A stretch of DNA of 42,621 bases, taken from contig JAUSMB010000043.1 of NCBI GenBank assembly GCA_030645365.1, positions 1-42,621 on the forward strand, read 5' to 3'. Below, one piece after another: positions 8,661-14,978 of the stretch (position 1 is the stretch's first letter; each line of letters opens with the position of its first letter). The notes beneath the pieces are model-generated. The model did not search any database and was not told the origin of the DNA. It saw only the letters and a list, made by a program, of their open reading frames with translations. The translations under genes were made by a program, and so were the position numbers. The stretch comes from Rugosibacter sp. (lineage in GTDB: Bacteria; Pseudomonadota; Gammaproteobacteria; Burkholderiales; Rhodocyclaceae).

Positions 8661-8704
8661 TTCAACCCCCTGTTGATTAGACGAATTACGCTATGTAAAA
8701 ATAC

Positions 8705-8721
8705 AAGCATAATTTGTGCCT
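8705..8721 (-). promoter_or_regulatory. Sigma-54 (-24/-12) promoter of PEP-CTERM gene 2
   Basis: The minus strand reads AGGCACAAATTATGCTT. GG and GC are 10 nt apart; only the T before GG is missing. The predicted start is near 8696, leaving a leader of about 36 nt. Confidence 0.8.
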
Positions 8722-8723
8722 GA

Positions 8724-8746
8724 TTAATTAACATCATGTTAATTAA
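8724..8746. promoter_or_regulatory. Perfect 23-bp palindrome abutting the -24 element
   Basis: TTAATTAACAT (8724-8734), one central base, then ATGTTAATTAA (8736-8746). The 11-bp arms match perfectly. It starts 2 bp upstream of the -24 box of PEP-CTERM gene 2. It looks like an operator or architectural site; no protein is assigned. Confidence 0.6.
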
Positions 8747-8886
8747 AAGGTATTATTTTACGGGGGGGCAACTCTCCATATCCTGCTGTAAAAAAATCCA
8801 ACTCTTCTTCATAACAAGGATGGACCTGAACCTCATGTAGCCCCTGCGGATCAAGCCCATGCTCTACTGCCTCTACTGCATGAGGC
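8742..8886 (-). other. Unassigned open stretch without a start codon
   Basis: The minus strand, between galE and the PEP-CTERM 2 promoter, has an open frame reading ...H-P-C-Y-E-E-E-L-D-F-F-T-A-G-Y-G-E-L-P-P-R and ending in a stop just upstream of the palindrome. It has no start of its own; the frame continues only as a shadow of galE. The composition looks protein-like, so it may be the tail of a lost gene. It is not galE read-through, because GalE ends at its normal length. Confidence 0.25.
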
Positions 8887-9912
8887 CTAGACAAATCCTT
8901 CTGGATTTTTCTGCTGCCAGCGCCAGGCATCCGCACACATCTCTGCCAGACCTTTTTCTGCCTGCCAGCCCAACATGGCCTTGGCCATGCTCGGGTCTGC
9001 AAAGCACTGGGCAATATCGCCCGGGCGGCGTGGCGCAAAGCGGTGCGCAATGGGCCGACCGCTGGCCACTTCAAAAGCGCGAATCACCTCCAGCACTGAA
9101 TAACCTTGACCTGTGCCCAGATTCACGGTGAATAAGCCGCCATCGCCCAGCCGGGCCAGTGACTTGAGCGCGGCCAGATGCCCCTTGGCCAAATCCACCA
9201 CATGAATGTAATCGCGCACCCCTGTGCCATCGGGTGTGGGATAGTCATTGCCAAACACCGAAAGACATTCCAGCTTGCCGATCGCCACTTGCGTTACATA
9301 GGGCATGAGATTATTCGGAATGCCGTTCGGGTCTTCACCCATCCGGCCAGAAGCATGCGCACCTACCGGGTTAAAGTAGCGCAACAAAGCAATCTGCCAG
9401 GAAGTATCCGCCTCGGCGATATCGCGCAACATATCTTCAATCATCAACTTCGAGCGTCCGTAGGGGTTGGTCACCGATAGCGCAGCCGATTCATTGATCG
9501 GCACTGAAGCCGGATCGCCATACACCGTGGCAGAAGAAGAAAACACCAGGGTTTTTACGCCTGCCTCGGCCATCACCTCGAATAATGCAATGCTGCCTTC
9601 GACATTGTTGCTGTAATAACTCAGCGGCTGGCTGACCGATTCGCCTACGGACTTCAAGCCCGCGAAATGAATCACCCCATCGCACCCGCCCGACATCCCT
9701 TGAAATGCTGCGGCTAGCGCCACGCGATCACGAATATCCGCCTGAATAAAGTGCGGCCGACGCCCGGCAATTTCAGCAATTCGCTCCAGCACCACAGGTT
9801 TACTGTTGCAAAGATTATCCACAATCGTGACCTGATGCCCCGCACCCTGTAGCTCAACGCACGTGTGGCTACCGATATACCCCATGCCACCCGTCACCAG
9901 ATAATGCGCCAT
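8887..9912 (-). CDS. galE: UDP-glucose 4-epimerase
   Basis: A 341-residue cytoplasmic SDR epimerase that interconverts UDP-glucose and UDP-galactose with bound NAD. The start region has the Rossmann motif T-G-G-M-G-Y-I-G-S-H (residues 7-16). Further on are H-F-A-G-L-K-S-V-G-E-S, the catalytic S-S-S-A-T-V-Y-G (Ser/Thr) and Y-G-R-S-K (Tyr-x-x-x-Lys), and R-Y-F-N-P-V-G-A. Length and ending (W-R-W-Q-Q-K-N-P) are normal. I start at ATG 9910-9912 because GGAG lies 10 nt upstream; an in-frame ATG 57 nt earlier has no family support. It supplies galactose units to the EPS. It stands alone between PEP-CTERM genes. Confidence 0.96.
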   Translation of the reverse strand: MAHYLVTGGMGYIGSHTCVELQGAGHQVTIVDNLCNSKPVVLERIAEIAGRRPHFIQADIRDRVALAAAFQGMSGGCDGVIHFAGLKSVGESVSQPLSYYSNNVEGSIALFEVMAEAGVKTLVFSSSATVYGDPASVPINESAALSVTNPYGRSKLMIEDMLRDIAEADTSWQIALLRYFNPVGAHASGRMGEDPNGIPNNLMPYVTQVAIGKLECLSVFGNDYPTPDGTGVRDYIHVVDLAKGHLAALKSLARLGDGGLFTVNLGTGQGYSVLEVIRAFEVASGRPIAHRFAPRRPGDIAQCFADPSMAKAMLGWQAEKGLAEMCADAWRWQQKNPEGFV

Positions 9913-9930
9913 CGCCTTCCGCTCCTTTAT

Positions 9931-10030
9931 GGTTGCCTGATCATGATCTATTGTAAGGGGTAAGGGCATCTGGCGACATAAAGAAAGAGAAAGAATGGCC
10001 TCTTACCCGTGCTGGATAGCCACTCAATGG
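9931..10030. repeat. Upstream repeat R1 (pairs with 12014-12103)
   Basis: About 90 nt closely match 12014-12103. Both contain TTGCCTGA, CTATTGTAAGGG, GGCATCTGGCGAC, ATAAAGAAAGA and ATGGCCTCTT in the same order. R1 has small extra pieces, including a repeated TAAGGG. Each copy lies upstream of one of the adjacent PEP-CTERM genes 3 and 4. Confidence 0.8.
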
Positions 10031-10045
10031 CGTGAATTATTCTAG

Positions 10046-10243
10046 CTCCTATGTAACGACAACATTACTTTTACGACGCCATTAGCCACACTCACCCCTT
10101 TCGGTATCATTGGCGGCTCGCTCTCGATGCTGGCCCCGTTTTTTGCTGACGGCGACACCCGTTTAGGCGCCACTACCAATGACGGCAGTTCGACTGCATT
10201 GGATGAAACAGCGAAAATTACTCTTTGGCAGGCATTTAACTGA
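10046..10243 (+). other. Open stretch, possible gene relic
   Basis: From just after an in-frame TAG (10043) to TGA (10241-10243) the plus strand is open and reads protein-like: T-P-L-A-T-L-T-P-F-G-I-I-G-G-S, then F-F-A-D-G-D-T-R-L-G-A-T-T-N-D-G. There is no proper start, only an internal ATG with no ribosome-binding site. The opposite strand is also open over 10042-10251 (69 codons). It could be a decayed secreted-protein gene or chance. Function unknown. Confidence 0.25.
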
Positions 10244-10252
10244 TCAGGCATG

Positions 10253-10269
10253 CGTCGATTTTTTTTACA
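10253..10269 (+). promoter_or_regulatory. Candidate upstream activator site, PEP-CTERM gene 3
   Basis: CGTCGATTTTTTTTACA differs by only two bases from the site upstream of PEP-CTERM gene 1. It is about 100 nt upstream of the -24 element. Confidence 0.45.
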
Positions 10270-10367
10270 CTAAAGGCTACTGTACCTGGTATTCGCTGTT
10301 GGTCATGCGTGTGAAGAAGTTCATAACCAAATGTTTTTAATACGTTAATAATAAAATTAACTTTTTT

Positions 10368-10384
10368 TGGCATAATTGATGCTT
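10368..10384 (+). promoter_or_regulatory. Sigma-54 (-24/-12) promoter of PEP-CTERM gene 3
   Basis: TGGCATAATTGATGCTT has GG and GC at the required 10-nt spacing. The predicted start is near 10394, giving a leader of about 120 nt. That leader contains a small inverted repeat, TTGACG (10401-10406) with CGTCAA (10422-10427). Confidence 0.82.
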
Positions 10385-10514
10385 GTTAGAAATCAGCCGA
10401 TTGACGGAGTATTGACTAGCACGTCAAACCAGTCCTTACCCTAGCTTAAGCGACAGCCCTTTATTTTCCATATTTTCACATTCCATTCTCATTCTGAAAA
10501 GGAGAAATTGAATC

Positions 10515-11909
10515 ATGATTAAAAAAAGCAAAAAACTAGGCTCTTTGGCGCTAAAACTCTCCGTTATCGCTACTACCCTTGCAATGGGGACGTTGCTGTC
10601 AAGTTCAGCGCAAGCAAGTACTCTTTATTTTGATTTCAACAAAAACACGATTGGTAGCCCGGCAAATGCTTCAGTGTTTTTGTTCGGTGCCAATGGACAA
10701 ACAGCGACGGTGTCGAATCTCGCCGGGTTCAGCCAGAATGTCACGCTTGGCGCTGACGGGTTTTTTAATCTATCCATTGCCAACCTTTATCAACAAGTCG
10801 GCACGGGCGTGCAAAATACTGGCTTTCAGGTAGTTTCGCCCAATCCTATTGCAGGTTACTTTGTAAATCGTGCGGGTTTTTCCACGGACATGACTTATCT
10901 TTTTGATAGCGCCGCACTGGGTAACAACTATGTCGTCGCAAGCCAGGGCGGTGGTTTTGGTGAGGGTAGCCAAGTAATGGTGCATGCCACACAGAACAAC
11001 ACCGCCATCACGCTTACCCCAAAAGGGGGCGCGCCCATCAATGTCACACTGCAAGCAGGTGAAACCTATAAGCACGCTGGCGGGGCTACTGACCTGACCG
11101 GTTCATTCGTCAGCTCTGATAAGCCCGTTGCCGTATTCGGTGGTCATGAGTGCGCTCAAGTACCTGTCGGCACAACCTTCTGCGACAATTTGCTTGAACA
11201 GATGATTCCGACCAGCAAGCTATCGACAACCTATGCACTTGCCGCCTCACAAGGTGCTGCGCTTGCGGCAACACAGAGCGATTTGGTGCGGGTGATTGCC
11301 ACGGCCGATAACACCCAGGTCAAGGTCAATGGTGTCGTTGTGGCAACACTCGCTGCGGGTGACGTCCATGAATTTTCGCTTGCCAATAATACAGGAGCCA
11401 AGGTGGAAGCCTCTGCCCCAGTCATGGTGGCACAGTATCTCAAAGGTGGCCAAGGTGCAAATACCGACCCCGCGATGGCATTGGTACCGGGTTCCGATAC
11501 CTGGCTGAAAAGTTATCGGCTGGCCACACCTTCTGGCACGCAAGATTTTTTAATTGATTATGCTTCGCTCGTGATCAATACGACCGACCTAGTGTCTCTA
11601 CTTCTTGATGGAGCTTCAGTTGATACATCCAGTTTCACATTGATTGCCGGAACACCCTATAGCCGCGGCAACGTGACCCTGCCGAATGGTTTGTTCACCC
11701 TGTCAGCCAGTAATCCCTTCCTGGTCATGCTAGGCGGGGGAAGTAACGCAGATAGCTACTTCACTTTCGGTGGTTCAACTTTCGCACCAGGCATTTCCGA
11801 GCCACCACCCCCACCACCCACTGGTGTGCCTGAGCCTGGCTCCCTAGCGCTGCTCGGTATCGGACTGGCCGGTCTAGGTGCCGCCCGCCGCCGCAAGCAG
11901 GCAGTCTGA
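10515..11909 (+). CDS. PEP-CTERM protein 3 with IgGFc-binding-like domain
   Basis: A 464-residue secreted protein. The signal peptide ends at A-Q-A-S (about residue 35). Most of the mature protein resembles the IgGFc-binding/FCGBP N-terminal domain: N-N-Y-V-V-A-S-Q-G, N-N-T-A-I-T-L-T-P, L-Q-A-G-E-T-Y, G-S-F-V-S-S-D-K-P-V-A-V-F-G-G-H-E-C, F-C-D-N-L-L-E-Q-M-I-P and V-M-V-A-Q-Y-L. A Pro-rich spacer (about 428-435) leads to VPEPGSLALLGIGLAGLG (438-455) and RRRK. The domain is usually part of large adhesive or mucus-like proteins, so a matrix-binding role is plausible but inferred. AAAAGGAG precedes the ATG. It is flanked by DNA duplicated around PEP-CTERM gene 4. Confidence 0.93.
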   Translation: MIKKSKKLGSLALKLSVIATTLAMGTLLSSSAQASTLYFDFNKNTIGSPANASVFLFGANGQTATVSNLAGFSQNVTLGADGFFNLSIANLYQQVGTGVQNTGFQVVSPNPIAGYFVNRAGFSTDMTYLFDSAALGNNYVVASQGGGFGEGSQVMVHATQNNTAITLTPKGGAPINVTLQAGETYKHAGGATDLTGSFVSSDKPVAVFGGHECAQVPVGTTFCDNLLEQMIPTSKLSTTYALAASQGAALAATQSDLVRVIATADNTQVKVNGVVVATLAAGDVHEFSLANNTGAKVEASAPVMVAQYLKGGQGANTDPAMALVPGSDTWLKSYRLATPSGTQDFLIDYASLVINTTDLVSLLLDGASVDTSSFTLIAGTPYSRGNVTLPNGLFTLSASNPFLVMLGGGSNADSYFTFGGSTFAPGISEPPPPPPTGVPEPGSLALLGIGLAGLGAARRRKQAV

Positions 11910-11976
11910 TCTGTCAGGCAGTTTGTGCGCAAAACGGCAGCCTCGGCTGCCGTTTTTTATTGTGGTTGCTTAATAA
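11826..11976 (+). repeat. 3' sorting-signal/terminator cassette, copy 1
   Basis: These 151 nt cover the VPEP motif to the stop codon, the 3' untranslated DNA and the terminator. They match 12814-12964 at equal length. Positions 11886-11964 are identical between copies, including more than 50 nt after the stop codon, so this is shared DNA, not just a shared protein motif. Confidence 0.9.
11931..11956 (+). terminator. Rho-independent terminator of PEP-CTERM gene 3
   Basis: AAAACGGCAGCC and GGCTGCCGTTTT form a 12-bp stem with a very short TC loop, followed by TT and TATTG. It is 21 nt past the stop. Confidence 0.93.
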
Positions 11977-12013
11977 TTATCATGCCTGCCCCCATTTCAG
12001 ACCCCCATTCTAA

Positions 12014-12103
12014 GATTGCCTGACCATGAGCTATTGTAAGGGCATCTGGCGACCTATAAAGAAAGAAAAATGGCCTCTTGCCCGTACCGGATGACCGTTC
12101 AAT
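12014..12103. repeat. Upstream repeat R2 (pairs with 9931-10030)
   Basis: Second copy of the PEP-CTERM upstream repeat, slightly shorter than R1. It ends 2 nt before the candidate activator site of PEP-CTERM gene 4, whereas R1 and its site are separated by about 220 nt holding the open stretch at 10046-10243. Confidence 0.8.
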
Positions 12104-12104
12104 T

Positions 12105-12121
12105 TGTCGGTATTTTTTACG
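12105..12121 (+). promoter_or_regulatory. Candidate upstream activator site, PEP-CTERM gene 4
   Basis: TGTCGGTATTTTTTACG is the third member of the 17-nt motif set. It lies 86 nt upstream of the -24 element. Confidence 0.45.
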
Positions 12122-12206
12122 GTGCCAAATCAGGAAATCTGCGCCGATTTAAATAAAAAATCTTAACTTGTTGATATATTTTGAATTTATTTCCATGTAA
12201 ATGAAA

Positions 12207-12223
12207 TGGCATAAATTCTGCTT
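12207..12223 (+). promoter_or_regulatory. Sigma-54 (-24/-12) promoter of PEP-CTERM gene 4
   Basis: TGGCATAAATTCTGCTT has GG and GC at 10-nt spacing and the same first seven bases as the gene 3 promoter. The predicted mRNA start is near 12233. Confidence 0.83.
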
Positions 12224-12233
12224 AATCCATAGG

Positions 12234-12262
12234 CATGCATTTCCACTGTCTGGAAATGCATG
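12234..12262 (+). promoter_or_regulatory. Perfect 12-bp stem-loop at the predicted 5' end of the PEP-CTERM 4 mRNA
   Basis: CATGCATTTCCA (12234-12245) pairs perfectly with TGGAAATGCATG (12251-12262) around a 5-nt loop. The sigma-54 start maps to about 12233, so the RNA would begin with this hairpin. There is no U-tract, so it is not a terminator. A 5' stabilising hairpin or an operator is possible. Confidence 0.6.
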
Positions 12263-12312
12263 GAATTTCCGGTAGGCATTTACACTTAATTCTTCTTGAA
12301 GGAGTCTTGAAA

Positions 12313-12897
12313 ATGAAAAAACTTTTGGTTACGACGCTTACTGCCGCCGCTCTGTTCGGCGTAGTAAGCACAGCCAATGCCCACCTGGTGGCATTTGGCT
12401 GGAAAGATAACGGCAATGGCACGATCACCATGTGGGGAGAACACTGGCATGGCGACCAGACAACCGCCTACTCAGACAATGGGGGCGTCAGAATTGGCGT
12501 TTACGGTACCGACCCTAGCGGATGGCAGTTGTTTCAGTGGTCAGGGGTTCAAAATAATCTTGGCGGCACCACAGCCGGGATGGATGCCATGGTGACGGCA
12601 GGCACGCTCACTGGCTATGCCGTAGACGCTGGGCACTTCAGTAATAATCCTAATGAAAATGATTGGTTCACCACCGTCCCGCTGGTTCTGGGTAACGGCA
12701 CATGGGGACTGTTTACCGGTACCGGCTGCTGCGTCGACACGATGAGCGTCCCCGGGCAATTTACCCTCACCGGAATCACCAGCGTCCCCCCCGGCACTGG
12801 TCCCGGGGGAGTCGTTCCCGAGCCAGCGTCCCTGGCACTGCTCGGTATCGGCTTGGCCGGTCTGGGCGCCACACGCCGCCGCAAGCAGGCAGTCTGA
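12313..12897 (+). CDS. PEP-CTERM sorting domain protein 4
   Basis: A 194-residue secreted protein. I start at ATG 12313 because AAGGAG lies just upstream and a clean signal peptide follows (cleavage after A-N-A, about residue 22); the in-frame ATG at 12235 sits in the 5' hairpin. The mature part begins H-L-V-A-F-G-W-K-D-N-G-N-G-T-I-T-M-W-G-E-H-W-H-G and is rich in Trp, Gly and Asn. It has one Cys pair (G-C-C-V) and no domain I recognise. The tail VPEPASLALLGIGLAGLG (168-185) and RRRK are nearly those of PEP-CTERM protein 3, although the mature parts are unrelated. The gene has its own sigma-54 promoter and terminator. Confidence 0.92.
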   Translation: MKKLLVTTLTAAALFGVVSTANAHLVAFGWKDNGNGTITMWGEHWHGDQTTAYSDNGGVRIGVYGTDPSGWQLFQWSGVQNNLGGTTAGMDAMVTAGTLTGYAVDAGHFSNNPNENDWFTTVPLVLGNGTWGLFTGTGCCVDTMSVPGQFTLTGITSVPPGTGPGGVVPEPASLALLGIGLAGLGATRRRKQAV

Positions 12898-12964
12898 TCT
12901 GTCAGGCAGTTTGTGCGCAAAACGGCAGCCTCGGCTGCCGTTTTTTATTGTGCTTGCTTAATAA
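12814..12964 (+). repeat. 3' sorting-signal/terminator cassette, copy 2
   Basis: Second copy of 11826-11976. Differences are concentrated in the first 60 nt, inside the coding part. After the terminator only one base differs in the next dozen, and weaker similarity continues a little further. Confidence 0.9.
12919..12944 (+). terminator. Rho-independent terminator of PEP-CTERM gene 4
   Basis: Same 12-bp stem and TC loop as at 11931-11956, followed by TT and TATTG; 21 nt past the stop. Confidence 0.93.
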
Positions 12965-13035
12965 GCATCGTATCTTCCCACCCCAATTCAGATCTCAGTT
13001 CGCTGGGCTTTTTTCCACCCGAAGTGCGTGGGCGG

Positions 13036-13072
13036 CAGGCTGAATTCAGCCTGTGTCTTATGCTAGTAAGAC
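13036..13072. promoter_or_regulatory. Two adjacent palindromes upstream of the antitoxin remnant
   Basis: CAGGCTGAATTCAGCCTG (13036-13053) is a perfect 18-bp palindrome. It is followed by GTCTTA (13055-13060) and TAAGAC (13067-13072) around TGCTAG. Such paired dyads upstream of a ribbon-helix-helix antitoxin start are typical of self-regulated toxin-antitoxin promoters. Here they seem left over from a broken locus. Confidence 0.5.
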
Positions 13073-13092
13073 GCATTAAGTATGCAGGGGCC

Positions 13093-13164
13093 ATGCACAA
13101 AAAAATGACCATCAGTCTCGTCGAAACTGTGCATGAAGCGCTATATCGAACAATAGGTAAGCGG
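13093..13164 (+). pseudogene. Remnant of a ribbon-helix-helix antitoxin gene
   Basis: From ATG 13093, with GCAGGGG upstream, the frame reads M-H-K-K-M-T-I-S-L-V-E-T-V-H-E-A-L-Y-R-T-I-G-K-R. This strongly resembles the start of small CopG/VapB-like antitoxins (K-M-T-I-S-L-D-E-x-V-Y-x-x-L-Y). After about codon 24 the similarity stops, and the frame runs on into DNA antisense to hydrolase 1. No toxin gene follows. I read it as the stump of a lost toxin-antitoxin pair. Confidence 0.6.
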
Positions 13165-13195
13165 CTCAATACTCCTCAGTATTCATTGGCCAGAC

Positions 13196-14074
13196 TCATC
13201 GCATGTGCAGGCAACCAAAAGCTTGTTCAAGCCATTCCAGCACCGCAGTTTCCATTGCCTCGCGCGAAGCAGATTTTGAAAAGGTATGGTCAGCGTCCGG
13301 AATATCCATGTGCCGGTGATACGGCATGGCGAATAGTGTCTGGCTTTCCGTGCGCGCCTCAGCTGCCGTGATGGTGTCCATGAACTCTCTGGCCACCAGG
13401 TCGCGGCCGCTGAGTACCACCAGCAAGGCACCGGGGAAGCGGCGCAGGCCATCAAGGGTTTGCGTTATAAAGTCGGCTCTGGCAATACGGCGCGCTACGC
13501 GCCACTGACTGAAATACTCGCGGATTGACGCCCCCAGCCCTACCCCGCCGCTCAAAAGTTTGCGCCAGAACGCGGAGTCAAAAAACCGATCAACATAGTA
13601 ATGCCGCACCCGCGCACGGGCAAGGCTGGTTTCGGTTCTCAGCCAGGGGTTCACGAGACATAGCCCAGCCACAAACGGGTCTTGCGTGCGCTGCCAGTAC
13701 AGCACCGCCGCAGTGGCTGCGTCACACAAACCCCACAGTACAACGCGTTTCAAATGCGGGCAATGTGTTTTGAACACCGCCAGCGCGGCAGCAATATCGG
13801 CATCCACCGCCTCGAAGCTTTGCGATTCACCGGTGCTGTCGCCCATGCCGCGAAAATCAAAGCGCATGCAACAAAAGTCGGCGCTCGCGAGACGGCGAGA
13901 TAACAACACAAATTGCCGGTGGCTCCCTGCGCGATACTGCCGACCACCCACCAGGATGAGCACGCCGGTATCCGTTGGCTGGTTTGGCATGCTGACCACG
14001 CCAATCAGACGTTCCCCTGCGCACTCGAAGACGACAGGCAATTCGTTCGGCTCAGGCAGATCAGGCATCGTCAT
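13196..14074 (-). CDS. Hydrolase 1, exosortase A system-associated
   Basis: A 292-residue alpha/beta hydrolase-fold protein of the exosortase A-associated hydrolase 1 family (TIGR03100). It has the oxyanion-side motif L-V-G-G-R-Q-Y-R-A-G-S-H-R-Q (41-54) and R-F-D-F-R-G-M-G-D-S-T-G (71-82). The nucleophile elbow is G-L-C-D-A (115-119), so Cys 117 stands where most relatives have Ser. A candidate catalytic His is in D-A-D-H-T-F-S near the C-terminus. It is the last gene of an operon YdcF-like > ACP > hydrolase 2 > hydrolase 1 and overlaps hydrolase 2 by 14 nt. The substrate is unknown; a thioester on the neighbouring ACP is one idea. It contains dispersed-repeat copy b. Confidence 0.92.
   Translation of the reverse strand: MTMPDLPEPNELPVVFECAGERLIGVVSMPNQPTDTGVLILVGGRQYRAGSHRQFVLLSRRLASADFCCMRFDFRGMGDSTGESQSFEAVDADIAAALAVFKTHCPHLKRVVLWGLCDAATAAVLYWQRTQDPFVAGLCLVNPWLRTETSLARARVRHYYVDRFFDSAFWRKLLSGGVGLGASIREYFSQWRVARRIARADFITQTLDGLRRFPGALLVVLSGRDLVAREFMDTITAAEARTESQTLFAMPYHRHMDIPDADHTFSKSASREAMETAVLEWLEQAFGCLHMR
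13873..13896 (+). repeat. 24-bp dispersed repeat, copy b
   Basis: One mismatch to the best form (CTCGCGAGAC instead of CTGGCGAGAC). It is inside hydrolase 1, where the codons read L-A-S-A-D-F, a different register from copy a. Confidence 0.8.
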
Positions 14075-14954
14075 CGCTGCCCTCCGTCAAAAGTTGCATT
14101 GTCGCCGCGCGCAGAGCCGGGCAATCTTCGGCCTCGGCGATTTGCCAGAAAGCGGCACCCGGCACCACAGCGCAGCGCACACTCACGCCTTGTTCGCGCC
14201 ACGCAGCAACAGCCGCCGCCAGCGCAGGTGACAACGCAGGTGACAGCGGCGGCAGCAACGCTGGCAAATTCGCATTGTTTTCGTCAGCAACCTGCCAGGT
14301 GCTGACCTCGATACAGCTCACGCGCCGCGTGTTGGCCGGCAATGCCAGGTGCGACGCGGACAAGCCGGCAATCAGCGCGGGCGAAATGCCATACCCGGCA
14401 ATCTCGATTAGCGGGGTATTTTCTGCCACGCGTTCAGGCGCATGTTCGCACGCATCATTGCTGTCTTCCAGCGCCCTGGCAGCGACAGCCAAGCGCCGAA
14501 ACTGCCGCCAATGCGCCTCGCCCGACAATACCGGCTGCCAGAACAGAAAATCCACAGGCGCATCCACCTCGCGGGCGGCCTCAGCCGCCAGCAGACAGCC
14601 TGCGCGTAGCCCCCAGAGCGTCAACGCGCCTTCCGGGTGGCGAACACGCAGCCAGCGGATTGCCTCAATCACATCTGCCACCCAGGCCGACCAACTGGCC
14701 TCGGCAAAATCCCCTGCGCTATCGCCACATCCCAAAAGATCGATTTGCAAGACGGCATAGCCCTGTGCCGCCAGCGCTCGCGATTGCAACGCCGCCATGC
14801 GCCGCGAAAAATTCATTTCTTCGGCAAACGGGTGAATGTACACAATGGCGCCACGCGACGCCCTGCCCGCCGGCTCCGGCGGGTGATAAAGGCAAAAGCG
14901 CGAATGATCGCTGACGGAAAGAAAAAAGGGCTGCGTTGCCACAGAGAATGTCAC
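14061..14954 (-). CDS. Hydrolase 2, exosortase A system-associated
   Basis: A 297-residue alpha/beta hydrolase-fold protein of the exosortase A-associated hydrolase 2 family (TIGR03101). Visible motifs are V-Y-I-H-P-F-A-E-E-M-N-F-S-R-R (38-52) and Q-I-D-L-L-G-C-G-D-S-A-G (70-81). The nucleophile elbow reads G-L-R-A-G (115-119), with Arg where a catalytic Ser is expected. I also see no clear catalytic His near the C-terminus, so it may not be a true hydrolase. The start is GTG 14952-14954 with a weak ribosome-binding site. It follows the ACP gene by 24 nt and overlaps hydrolase 1. The pair may act as a heterodimer (inference). Confidence 0.92.
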   Translation of the reverse strand: MTFSVATQPFFLSVSDHSRFCLYHPPEPAGRASRGAIVYIHPFAEEMNFSRRMAALQSRALAAQGYAVLQIDLLGCGDSAGDFAEASWSAWVADVIEAIRWLRVRHPEGALTLWGLRAGCLLAAEAAREVDAPVDFLFWQPVLSGEAHWRQFRRLAVAARALEDSNDACEHAPERVAENTPLIEIAGYGISPALIAGLSASHLALPANTRRVSCIEVSTWQVADENNANLPALLPPLSPALSPALAAAVAAWREQGVSVRCAVVPGAAFWQIAEAEDCPALRAATMQLLTEGSDDDA

Positions 14955-14978
14955 AGGAACACTTTGCCGAAAGTGCCT

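Noticed and set aside
12913-13371. 152-codon plus-strand ORF
   Set aside because: Only codons near 13093-13164 look like a protein family. The start lies in the terminator and the end is antisense to hydrolase 1.
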